Program-made: the position numbers and the translations under genes | Notes under the pieces: generated by a model | Told to the model about the DNA's origin: nothing | Database searches by the model: none | Seen by the model: the letters and a program-made list of their open reading frames with translations, nothing else | Source of the DNA: Planctomycetota bacterium | Lineage (GTDB): Bacteria; Planctomycetota; Phycisphaerae; Tepidisphaerales; Tepidisphaeraceae | Direction of reading: 5' to 3' | Assembly (NCBI GenBank): GCA_038746835.1 | Contig: JBCDKH010000012.1 | Coordinates: 1 to 37,492, forward strand | DNA: 37,492 bases | Shown here: piece by piece, positions 17,274-24,894 of the stretch | Layout: every line of letters starts with the position of its first letter | Numbering within the stretch: the stretch's first letter is position 1

Positions 17274-17956
17274 GGACCCATGGTTGGCGTGCGGCCGGGC
17301 GGACGTGGCACGTCCTCCACGCCGTCTTCCGCCAGCTCTTCCAGCAGCGTGTCGATCAGCCGGCGGGCGTTGTCGAGGCGACGCTTGGCGATGCTGCGGC
17401 AAAGCGTGAAGTGAAACCCGTCCGCCAGCCTCGCCTGCCAGTAGCCGTACTCCTGGCGTCGGATGAAGCTGCGTGCGAGCTCGCCGGCACCGGTGCTCGT
17501 GCTGCCTTGCCGGGCGACGGCTGACAGCAGGCCGACGCTGCCGAAGTCGTCCAGGTTGGTCGCGTCGGCCAGCAGCTTGGCTTCCTCCAGCACGGGCGGA
17601 CGCTGGGGCGTTTCGTGCAGCAGCCGGGCCGTGCGATCGAGCAGGTCGGCTGGCAGTTGCTCGCCGAGGTGGTCGACGAGCTGGTGCGTCGCCCCTTCGC
17701 AGCGGTCGCGCAGATTGACCAAGCCGCCGGGTCCGCCGACGGGTTGCGCCGGGTCGACGGTGCGCATCGGCAGCTGCAGAGCCCAGCAGGCGATCTCGAG
17801 GGCGTCGGCGTCGGGCTCGTTGTTGAGTCGGCCGGTGGCGCGCAGCTTGCCGGCGAGGGTGCTGGTACGTCGCCACAGACGTCGTGCGTCGTCGGCGAGG
17901 CGTCCGTCGCCGAGAAGGTCACGAAGCTGCCTGCGGACGTCGACGTCGAGTGGCAT
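17270..17956 (-). CDS. HD-domain-like protein lacking the HD catalytic residues
   Basis: A 228-residue cytosolic protein. The start is ATG 17956, with GGGAG close upstream. The segment EEAKLLADATNLDDFGSVGLLSA (about 124-146) matches the late motif of HD phosphohydrolases, usually written E.kil.DAD.LdxxGxxGi. The place where the metal-binding His-Asp pair should stand reads ALEIACWALQLP (52-63), and no HxxxHD pattern follows. It is therefore likely a pseudoenzyme or a diverged member. Downstream helices carry many Arg residues (RSFIRRQEYGYWQARL). It is coupled to the LysE-type exporter by a 4-base overlap. Confidence 0.65.
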   Translation of the reverse strand: MPLDVDVRRQLRDLLGDGRLADDARRLWRRTSTLAGKLRATGRLNNEPDADALEIACWALQLPMRTVDPAQPVGGPGGLVNLRDRCEGATHQLVDHLGEQLPADLLDRTARLLHETPQRPPVLEEAKLLADATNLDDFGSVGLLSAVARQGSTSTGAGELARSFIRRQEYGYWQARLADGFHFTLCRSIAKRRLDNARRLIDTLLEELAEDGVEDVPRPPGRTPTMGP

Positions 17957-18104
17957 GAATCTCCCGTCCCTCCACGCAGACGCGATCACTGGCCGATGCA
18001 AGGATCGTCGCGCGGACGTCAAGATCCGCCCGCCGTTGCATGGCATCGGCGAGGGCCGCCTCCTTCGCACAGTCTCGCCGCAACACGCTGACCCGCAAGA
18101 GCCG

Positions 18105-19235
18105 ATGTGCCGAATTCGACCGCTTTTCAACCGATTTTCCGCGCTCGCGGTCACATTGTCACTCGTCGCCGGGTGCTCGACCACGCCTGACAACGCCGGC
18201 AACGGACGCGCCACGCCGGCGGAGCCGCCTGCCGCCTTCGGTAAGGTCTACTTGACCAGCAACGCCTTACTCGACGACGCCACCGATCCGGCCGTCACGA
18301 CCGCGGGCGACTTCCTGATCTACCGGGCCGTCGAGCCCGGTCAGACGTTCCCGCAGCTCTACGTCGTCGGCCTCATCTACGACGACGCGGGTCGCCCGGG
18401 CCTGCGCAGCACGCCGATCCGCGTCTCGCCCCAGGGCAGCCGCAACGCCACGCCCGCCTTTTCGCCCGACGGCCGGAGCCTCGTCTTCGCCAGCACGGCC
18501 GACGCGTCGATCGATCCTCTGGCCGACGACGCGCGGCCGGCGTTTGCGGTGCGGTACGAGCAGCTGGCCGACCTCTTCCGCGCCGACGACTGGCAGCGAT
18601 CCGTCGCGGCAGGCGATCCGCGGGCGGGCGTCGACCTGGCCCGGCACCCGATCACCGACGGCGGCGGCTTCGACGGGGAGCCCGCCTTTTCGCCCGACGG
18701 CCGGTTCCTCGTCTTCTCCAGCGACCGCGCAGCCGAACGGGCGACGGGACGCAGCGACGTCGACCTCTATCTCGCCGAGGCCGACGGCACGGTCCTGGCA
18801 CGCATCGTCGGCGAACCGGGTGCCGACGGTGCAGCCAGCTGGTCGCCTGACGGTTCGGCCATCGTCTTCGAGAGCGAACGCCGACGCCCCGGCAGCAGCG
18901 ACCTGTACGTCCTTCGGCTCCGCCCGGAGCGCGAAGGCGGCCCACCCATGCCGCAGGGTCCGGCCCGTCGCATCACCACCGCCGCCGACGCCCGAACGCC
19001 GTTCTGGACCACGGACGGCCTGATCGTCTACTCGGCCGTCGCGGATCGCGGGACCGACGGTGCCCGAGAGCTACGCGTCGTCCGGCCCAACGGCAGAAAC
19101 GACCGATCGCTCGGCATCGCAGGCGAGGCTCCCGTCGTCACGAGCGACGGCCGACTGCTGATCGCCGCCGATCGGGTCGGCACGGGCCGGCAGGTCTTTG
19201 CGGTGCCATTTGATGACGGCCGCGTGGTCCGGTAA
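18105..19235 (+). CDS. TolB-like beta-propeller lipoprotein
   Basis: The product of 376 residues starts at ATG 18105, which begins a lipoprotein signal with lipobox LVAGC (Cys24). It contains repeated PD40/TolB propeller blades, each with an xFSPDGRxLVFxS motif: PAFSPDGRSLVFAS, PAFSPDGRFLVFSS, ASWSPDGSAIVFES, then weaker PFWTTDGLIVYS and PVVTSDGRLLIAA. Such proteins sit in the periplasm or at a membrane and often bind other proteins; no enzyme activity is implied. The divergent HD-like gene starts 148 bases away. No tol/pal genes are present, so the name TolB is not warranted. Confidence 0.85.
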   Translation: MCRIRPLFNRFSALAVTLSLVAGCSTTPDNAGNGRATPAEPPAAFGKVYLTSNALLDDATDPAVTTAGDFLIYRAVEPGQTFPQLYVVGLIYDDAGRPGLRSTPIRVSPQGSRNATPAFSPDGRSLVFASTADASIDPLADDARPAFAVRYEQLADLFRADDWQRSVAAGDPRAGVDLARHPITDGGGFDGEPAFSPDGRFLVFSSDRAAERATGRSDVDLYLAEADGTVLARIVGEPGADGAASWSPDGSAIVFESERRRPGSSDLYVLRLRPEREGGPPMPQGPARRITTAADARTPFWTTDGLIVYSAVADRGTDGARELRVVRPNGRNDRSLGIAGEAPVVTSDGRLLIAADRVGTGRQVFAVPFDDGRVVR

Positions 19236-19291
19236 GGGCGTGCGAGATCGCTCGTCGGTCCCGACAATTCGATCTAACGGTGTGCGCCATC

Positions 19292-19298
19292 GGAAGGA
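19292..19298 (+). promoter_or_regulatory. strong Shine-Dalgarno pointing to a CTG start
   Basis: GGAAGGA lies 6 nt before CTG 19305 in the frame of the HDOD-kinase. Between the upstream in-frame stop (TAA 19275) and this CTG there is no ATG, GTG or TTG. Confidence 0.6.
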
Positions 19299-19304
19299 CC
19301 ACGC

Positions 19305-21545
19305 CTGAACAACGCCCGCGTCGACCTGGTCCTGCGTCAGCTCGACTCGCTCCCGGCCCTCCCGGCCGTGGCGGCGAAGTTGCTGGCGCTCACGAGCGAC
19401 GAGTCCGGCGGCGACGCCGCGAAGATTGGTGAGCTCGTCGCCGGCGATCCGGCCATTGCAGCACGTGTCCTGCAGGTCGCCCGCCGTGCCGAAGCTGCCG
19501 GTCGCGACATCGACACGCTCCAGCAGGCCGTCGTCCGCCTCGGCAATCGCGGCGTGCGCGACTCGGTTCTGGCCGTTGGCGTGGCCAAAGTCCTCGACCG
19601 CGACGGCGTCGACGACGACGGTGCCTTTGGTGCGGCCGGCGGATTCTGGCGTCACAGCGTGGCCGTTGCGTGCTGCAGCGAGTTCCTGGCCCAGCGACTC
19701 AAGGACGTCCCGACGGGTGACGCGTTCTGCTGCGGGCTGCTGCACGACCTGGGCAAGCTCGCGCTCCACTCGACGCTACCCAAGGCCTACGACCGCATCG
19801 TCCGCGCGGCGCGCACCATGCGGTGCGACATCGCCGAGGTCGAGCGTCAGGTCGTCGGCATCGACCACCACATCGCCGGTGCCCGATTGGCCAAGCGCTG
19901 GAACCTGCCGCCGACGGTGTGCGACGCGATCGCGCTCCACCACGCCCGTCCCGAGCCCGGCGACCCGCCGGAGCGGCGGATGGTTTACCTCATCCACCTC
20001 GCCGACCAGATCACGCGGCAGCTGCATCTCGGCTTCAGCGGCAACTACACCTTCGGCACGCCGCAGGACGCGCTGCTGCGAGCACTGGGTCTCAAGCCGG
20101 CCGACGCCTCGGCGGCGATTCGGGTGCTGGTTCAGCTGACGCAGGAGCGGGCGTCGGCACTCGGGCTCGACGACGCGTCGGCTGACGCGATGTACCGCGA
20201 CGGCATCGCCTCGGCCAACGACATCTGGCGGTCGGCCCACGACGATGTCGCTCGCCTGCGACGCGAGGCCATCGAAAACGCACAGAATGCGGAGCTCAAC
20301 GAAGACCGCGAGCGCGAGCTGGCCGCACGTGCGGACGCCTTCGCATCGATGTCGTCGCTGTCGGACGAACTCGCCGCCGACGCCACGCCGCGCGACGTCA
20401 TGCTCGGCATTGCCGAGACGGCCGGCACCGCGCTCAAGCTCGGCCCGGACGCGGCGGTCTTAGTCGCGGGCTACTTTCGAGATCACGAGGAGGCCGATGT
20501 CGCCGAGTTCGTCCTCTGCACGCCCACCGGCGGGCTCATCCGCGGCGACTGCGTCACCGGCGGGCCGGAAGATGGCGGCGCACCGAAGTGGACGGCGGGC
20601 GTGCTGGGTGGAGAAGTCTCGGGCATCGTCGCGACCGGTGGATCGCTGGAAACGGGCTTCGTCGCCTGGACCGGACAGGCCGATGCGACGGGATCGGAAA
20701 CGCTCGGGTCGCTGCGTGTCGGCTGGAATCTGGCGATGAACCTTGCCGGCGCTCGCGAGAAGTCACGTCTGCTGGAGCAGCGTCTGGCTGAGGAAGCGCG
20801 TCAGGCCAAAGCCGCTCGCGAGCAGATCGCCCACGACCGCGCCTTGGTCGCCGTCGCCGAACTCGCCGCCGGTGCGGCCCACGAGATGAACAACCCGCTC
20901 ATGGTCATCAGCGGACGCAGCCAGTTGCTCTACAACAACCTGCACGAGGTCCGCATGAAGCAGGCGGCCCTGGCGATCCATCACAACGCGGGTCGCATGA
21001 GCGAGATGATCGAAGAGCTCATGCGCTACGCGCGGCCGCCCGAGGCGGAGGTCGAGAAGGTCAAGGTGCGGAAGGTCGTCGACGAAGCGATCAAGCTCGT
21101 CGGCGCAACCTTGGACGAGGACGATCGCAAGGCGATCAACGAGATGAACATCGACGTGCCCGACTCACTGCCGCTGGTCGGCGTCGACGTGCGCCGCTGG
21201 GCCAGGGCGATCTCGGCCACCGTCGAGAACGCCGCCCAAAGCCTGCCGAGTGGTGGCGGGGCGATCGACGTTTCGGCCCGGCCGAATCTGACCGGTGACG
21301 GCGTCGTCCTAACGATCCGCGACAACGGCTGCGGCATGGACGAGGCGACGCTGCAGCGGGCGTGCGACCCGTTCTTCAGCAAACGCCCAGCTGGCCGAGG
21401 CCGCGGCATGGGCCTGGCCGCTGCCCTCCGCCTCGTCGAAACCGGCGGCGGGACGCTGTCGCTCGACAGCCGCCAGGGCGAAGGCACTCGCGCCGTCTTC
21501 ACGCTTCCGGTCGCCATGCCCGCCCAACGTCGCAAGTCGGCGTGA
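19305..21545 (+). CDS. HDOD-domain sensor histidine kinase
   Basis: A 746-residue fusion. Residues 1 to about 230 are an HDOD domain, with LRQLDSLPALPAVAAKLLAL at its start, LLHDLGKLAL and HHIAGARLAKRWNLP. A GAF-like or unassigned region follows, then a coiled coil. The histidine-kinase core has H-box AAGAAHEMNNPLMVISGR (phospho-acceptor His526), N-box NAAQSL (Asn642), DNGCGM and RGRGMGLAAAL. The first HDOD helix is cut off if GTG 19368 is used, so CTG 19305 with its strong Shine-Dalgarno is the preferred start. No receiver domain is adjacent. A SpoIIE-type phosphatase follows on the other strand. Confidence 0.88.
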   Translation: MNNARVDLVLRQLDSLPALPAVAAKLLALTSDESGGDAAKIGELVAGDPAIAARVLQVARRAEAAGRDIDTLQQAVVRLGNRGVRDSVLAVGVAKVLDRDGVDDDGAFGAAGGFWRHSVAVACCSEFLAQRLKDVPTGDAFCCGLLHDLGKLALHSTLPKAYDRIVRAARTMRCDIAEVERQVVGIDHHIAGARLAKRWNLPPTVCDAIALHHARPEPGDPPERRMVYLIHLADQITRQLHLGFSGNYTFGTPQDALLRALGLKPADASAAIRVLVQLTQERASALGLDDASADAMYRDGIASANDIWRSAHDDVARLRREAIENAQNAELNEDRERELAARADAFASMSSLSDELAADATPRDVMLGIAETAGTALKLGPDAAVLVAGYFRDHEEADVAEFVLCTPTGGLIRGDCVTGGPEDGGAPKWTAGVLGGEVSGIVATGGSLETGFVAWTGQADATGSETLGSLRVGWNLAMNLAGAREKSRLLEQRLAEEARQAKAAREQIAHDRALVAVAELAAGAAHEMNNPLMVISGRSQLLYNNLHEVRMKQAALAIHHNAGRMSEMIEELMRYARPPEAEVEKVKVRKVVDEAIKLVGATLDEDDRKAINEMNIDVPDSLPLVGVDVRRWARAISATVENAAQSLPSGGGAIDVSARPNLTGDGVVLTIRDNGCGMDEATLQRACDPFFSKRPAGRGRGMGLAAALRLVETGGGTLSLDSRQGEGTRAVFTLPVAMPAQRRKSA

Positions 21546-21595
21546 TCGAACGCGGCGCTGCGAAGAACAGGCTACGACTCCGCGACAAGCACACA

Positions 21596-21660
21596 GTTAG
21601 CCGCCCGCGTCAGCGGGTGCTTGCGTTCGATCAGACGCGCCCGCTGACGCGGGCGGCTAC
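21596..21660. repeat. GC-rich palindrome, family B copy 2
   Basis: Arms 21598-21620 (beginning TAGCCGCCCGCGTCAGCGGG) and 21637-21659 are reverse complements except for one base, with a 16-nt loop. The arms match the copy at 16531-16596 almost exactly, but the loop differs. It separates the convergent HDOD-kinase and SpoIIE-type phosphatase genes. Confidence 0.8.
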
Positions 21661-21701
21661 GTATTCGCTCTGGAAGTCTGGCAACAGAACCGTGTCCCGC
21701 G

Positions 21702-23540
21702 TCACACCAGTTCCGCGACGAGTCCGTCGCTCATGGTGGTCGGGGACGCCAGCTGGTCGAACCGGCTGGTCGCGTCGCGATAGAGGACCGCGACGAGCGT
21801 GTCGTCCTCCGGCGGGCCGTTGCGGTAGAGGGCGACGCGGTGGAGCATCGCGTGGGGCCAGCGGTCGACCTCTTGCTCTTCCCGGACCGCGGATGCCGCA
21901 ATCTCGCTCACACCGTCCATGCGGAGCATGTCACCGTCGATGTTCCGAGCCTCGGCCGCGCCGTCGGTGTAGAGCACCAAGGCGTCGCCGTCATCGAAGG
22001 CGTGGCTTTCCAGCGGCGCCTCGTAGGCGTCAGGCGGCAGAACGCCCAGCATCATCGCACGGCTGCCGACACGCGACGTCTCGCGATCGTCGGCGTGGCA
22101 GAGGAAAGCGTCCGGATGACCGGCTCCGCACACCTGCAGCGGCTTGTCAAGCGACAGGTCGACCCGCACCGCAAACCCGGTCACAAAAGCGCGGTGTCGG
22201 GCCAACGTGAGGAAGGCGTAGCGGTTCAGAAGCCGCATCAGACGATCAGGAGGGACATCGGGTTGCTCGGCGAAGATGCGTTCGAGCTCGCCGACGAGCC
22301 GATTGACCGTGAGCGCCGCCGCAATCCCGTGGCCGGCGACATCGAGGACGACGACGCTGACGGGCTCGTCCGGGTTGGTCGGATTGGGCTTCCGCGGATG
22401 GACGAAGACCAGGTCGCCGCCGATCTCACGAGCCGGCTCGTACGCGTAGCCGAATCGGATCTGGCCGAGCGTTCGCGGCTTCGGCAGGACGCTGTCGTGC
22501 ACGCGTCGCGCTCCGGAGAGTTCCTGCTCCATCTGGCGGTACTGCTCGCTGACGAACCGGAGGCGGTACTTCTCGCGAAACGCACTGTGCCGCCACCAGC
22601 ACCAGCCGATGCCGGGCAAAATCGTCAGCGGATAGAAGACGATGGCCCCGAGCAGGTAACCGAGGCCGCCCCAGCCGAGGATCAGGTCGACCACGACGAT
22701 CGCAAACGCACCCGCCAAAAGGACCCGCCCCGGCCGCCACGCTTCTCGCGGCGTCCACGGCAGAAAGAGGCACGCCAGCAAGTGCGTGATGAGCAGGCTT
22801 CCGCTGACGATGACGATCGACAGGATCGACCTCAACACCCGCGACGCCGTCGTGCCCTGAGGCACCAGCGGCGCTGGTGCGCTGGCGACCGCGTCTTCAG
22901 CGGCTGTCGCGCCGGGCGGATCAGGAACGGACGCGACGGGTTCGGCCGGCTCGGCCTCCGTCGTGGCTGGATCACCGCCTGCCGGTGCGTCGGTTGCCGT
23001 CGCAGGCTGGGTGGTGGGCGAATCGTCGTCGTCGGCAGTTCGGCGAACGCTGCCACCGATCGAGGCACCCTGCTCGAAGCCAGCCTGGAACGACGCCGAT
23101 CCGCCCGGATTGCGGACCGTCAACTCCCCAACGGCCCGGCCCGTCACGAGGCTCAACAGACCGCTGCCAACGATGAGCCAGAACGCGATGTGGTACACGA
23201 GTCGCTCTGCCCGAACTCGCCTGCGGACGTACCAGAATGCGATCGCAAAGGCCGTGAACGACACGACGAAGTTAATCAGGTTCAGCACTTCTGCGAGGCG
23301 TCCGAGCCCTTCGCTCATCAACAGACTGATGACGGACAATGGCGAATAGAGGATCGAAACGCCCAGAATCGTGCCAGTGTACCAGAGGAATCGGCGACGC
23401 AGCAGTGTCGCGCGCTCCGTCTCCAGCCCGTGCTCGTACCGCGTCGTGACCAGCGACGACTCGTACGCCAGCGTCGGGCTCTGACGCGAGGCGTCGCCGT
23501 TGGCGCGGTGGTTGGTCGCAGGTGCGCGAGAGCGGGCCAT
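21702..23540 (-). CDS. membrane PP2C-type (SpoIIE) serine phosphatase
   Basis: A 612-residue protein. Two hydrophobic helix groups lie at about 50-135 and, after a disordered Pro/Thr/Ala-rich loop, about 245-320. A short coiled segment (YRQMEQELSGARRVHDSVLPKP) leads into the C-terminal PP2C/SpoIIE domain. The metal motifs are EIGGDLVFV, VVLDVAGHGIAAAL (near residue 400), GAGHPDAFL and LYTDGAAEAR. Such phosphatases usually act on anti-anti-sigma factors in partner-switching pathways, but no STAS or kinase partner is in the window. The start is ATG 23540; the frame is open to 23615, but that extension lacks coding character. Confidence 0.9.
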   Translation of the reverse strand: MARSRAPATNHRANGDASRQSPTLAYESSLVTTRYEHGLETERATLLRRRFLWYTGTILGVSILYSPLSVISLLMSEGLGRLAEVLNLINFVVSFTAFAIAFWYVRRRVRAERLVYHIAFWLIVGSGLLSLVTGRAVGELTVRNPGGSASFQAGFEQGASIGGSVRRTADDDDSPTTQPATATDAPAGGDPATTEAEPAEPVASVPDPPGATAAEDAVASAPAPLVPQGTTASRVLRSILSIVIVSGSLLITHLLACLFLPWTPREAWRPGRVLLAGAFAIVVVDLILGWGGLGYLLGAIVFYPLTILPGIGWCWWRHSAFREKYRLRFVSEQYRQMEQELSGARRVHDSVLPKPRTLGQIRFGYAYEPAREIGGDLVFVHPRKPNPTNPDEPVSVVVLDVAGHGIAAALTVNRLVGELERIFAEQPDVPPDRLMRLLNRYAFLTLARHRAFVTGFAVRVDLSLDKPLQVCGAGHPDAFLCHADDRETSRVGSRAMMLGVLPPDAYEAPLESHAFDDGDALVLYTDGAAEARNIDGDMLRMDGVSEIAASAVREEQEVDRWPHAMLHRVALYRNGPPEDDTLVAVLYRDATSRFDQLASPTTMSDGLVAELV

Positions 23541-23657
23541 GTCCGTTGGTGTCCCTGAAACCGCCCAGGGCCGGTCGATGCACCATAGCAGTTCGCTGCC
23601 GCTGCTGGGTCGCATGGAGCAGCAGCTTTTGTCCGGCGAGAACGAACTGAAAACGAG

Positions 23658-24722
23658 TCAAGCCGCCTTGGCGGGCTCGTCGTGCCTGCTGACCTCTTCG
23701 GCCGCATCGAAGACGGCATCAATCTCGTCGCCCAGCACCTTCGCGTCGGCCTCTTCGGGCAGCAGGTCCAACGCAGACGACGCCGCTGCCGATAGACGCG
23801 GATCGTCCGTCGCAAGGCCGTCGGCCATCAGCCGCATGATCGCCACGCGGATCAGCGCAAGTTCGTGCGACGCGACGCCCAACACGCCGTCACCCGCTGA
23901 CGCCTCGGCCGCGGAGATCGTCTTGCGCAGGTCCGACAGCCCGGCGTCGATCCGCTGATCGCGACGATCGTCCGACGCATCATCGGCCTCGTGGATCCGG
24001 GCGGTCAGGTCGGCGGCGTTGTCGGGGTCGGCCCGGTCTTCGCGGGCGAGGTTGCGGAAAAACACCCGACGACGGCCGCCGAACTCCTTGGCCACGACGT
24101 AGGCCGACATCTGATCCGCATCGAACCCGCCGCCCGTGCGATGCTTGCCAAGCGCCACGTGCAACGCCGACTGTGCCTCGGCCAACAGCTGCACGTGATC
24201 CGCTGCGGGCAGTCGCTCGGCAGACGGCTTGTTGTCGGCGTCGGCGTCGTCCTCGACCGGCTCGAGCGCCGGAATGTCCACCGGCCCGACCAGCTCCGCC
24301 GCCTCCGCAAGAGCCTCGTAACACCGGGCGACACGCTCCATCGTCGGCTCGTCCCGCTGACGCGACTGCTGGGCGTTGCACATCCACAGGTAGCAGTCGG
24401 GCAGCTCACGACCCGCCGCCAGGACCACGTCGTCGACCGGCCGGACGCCCTCGCGTGCCACCGCCTCACGAACGACCTGCCACCGCGCCGCCAGCGCCTT
24501 CAAGCGACACCGCTTGGCCACGAGTTCTGCGTCGAAAAACTCGTTGAACGACCGCGCACTCCGGACCGGCTCTCGAACCTCCGGTGCTTCTCGCGGCGGC
24601 GGCTCGGACAGCGATCGTGCACCGTCCAGACCCAACACCCGCGACAGCGACGCGGCAAACTCGGCGTCGTGCTTGACGCGCTGCCGAATCGCAGCCGTCA
24701 CGCCAGACAACACCCGCTGCAT
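23658..24722 (-). CDS. unknown helical protein
   Basis: I do not recognise this 354-residue protein. It is acidic, mostly helical and lacks a signal peptide or membrane helix. Recognisable stretches are FNEFFDAELVAKRCRLKALAARWQVVREAVAREG, LPDCYLWMCNAQQSRQRDEPTMERVARCYEALAEA, and FGGRRRVFFRNLARED. The start is placed at ATG 24722 because AGGAGGAG (24732-24739) lies 9 nt upstream. An ATG at 24743, seven codons earlier, is the alternative and has no site of its own. It is followed by the SpoIIE-type phosphatase on the same strand after 117 bases. Confidence 0.7.
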   Translation of the reverse strand: MQRVLSGVTAAIRQRVKHDAEFAASLSRVLGLDGARSLSEPPPREAPEVREPVRSARSFNEFFDAELVAKRCRLKALAARWQVVREAVAREGVRPVDDVVLAAGRELPDCYLWMCNAQQSRQRDEPTMERVARCYEALAEAAELVGPVDIPALEPVEDDADADNKPSAERLPAADHVQLLAEAQSALHVALGKHRTGGGFDADQMSAYVVAKEFGGRRRVFFRNLAREDRADPDNAADLTARIHEADDASDDRRDQRIDAGLSDLRKTISAAEASAGDGVLGVASHELALIRVAIMRLMADGLATDDPRLSAAASSALDLLPEEADAKVLGDEIDAVFDAAEEVSRHDEPAKAA

Positions 24723-24731
24723 GTCACGCGA

Positions 24732-24739
24732 CTCCTCCT
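24732..24739 (-). promoter_or_regulatory. strong Shine-Dalgarno inside the first codons of the longer reading
   Basis: AGGAGGAG on the minus strand, 9 nt before ATG 24722. It favours the shorter start of the unknown helical protein over ATG 24743. Confidence 0.55.
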
Positions 24740-24769
24740 GCATGGCTCAAGGGTATGCGATCGTCAAAT

Positions 24770-24873
24770 CCGTCATCCTGAGCGAGTGCAGCGAGTCGAA
24801 GGACCTCGCCCGGGCCGGCAAAGGAAGCGCTGCGAGGTCCCTCGACTCCGCTTCGCTCCGCTCGGGATGACGG
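24770..24873. repeat. REP-like palindrome, family A copy 1 (CCGTCATCCTGAGCGA type)
   Basis: The left arm 24770-24809 begins CCGTCATCCTGAGCGA and ends GGACCTCGC. The right arm 24832-24873 is its imperfect reverse complement, ending CGCTCGGGATGACGG. The loop is 22 nt. Intergenic repeats of this type (GTCATCCTGAGCGA...) recur in many unrelated bacteria. A second copy lies at 33869-33963. It sits between folC and the unknown helical protein gene. Confidence 0.85.
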
Positions 24874-24894
24874 AATGTGTCGGAGTGGCATCAC

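Noticed and set aside
21840-23558. 572-codon open frame opposite the SpoIIE-type phosphatase
   Set aside because: No domain, Arg-rich, while the opposite strand carries all PP2C motifs.
24770-24873. Possible CRISPR repeat or IS end
   Set aside because: Only one palindrome with a single loop; no repeat-spacer array and no transposase adjacent.
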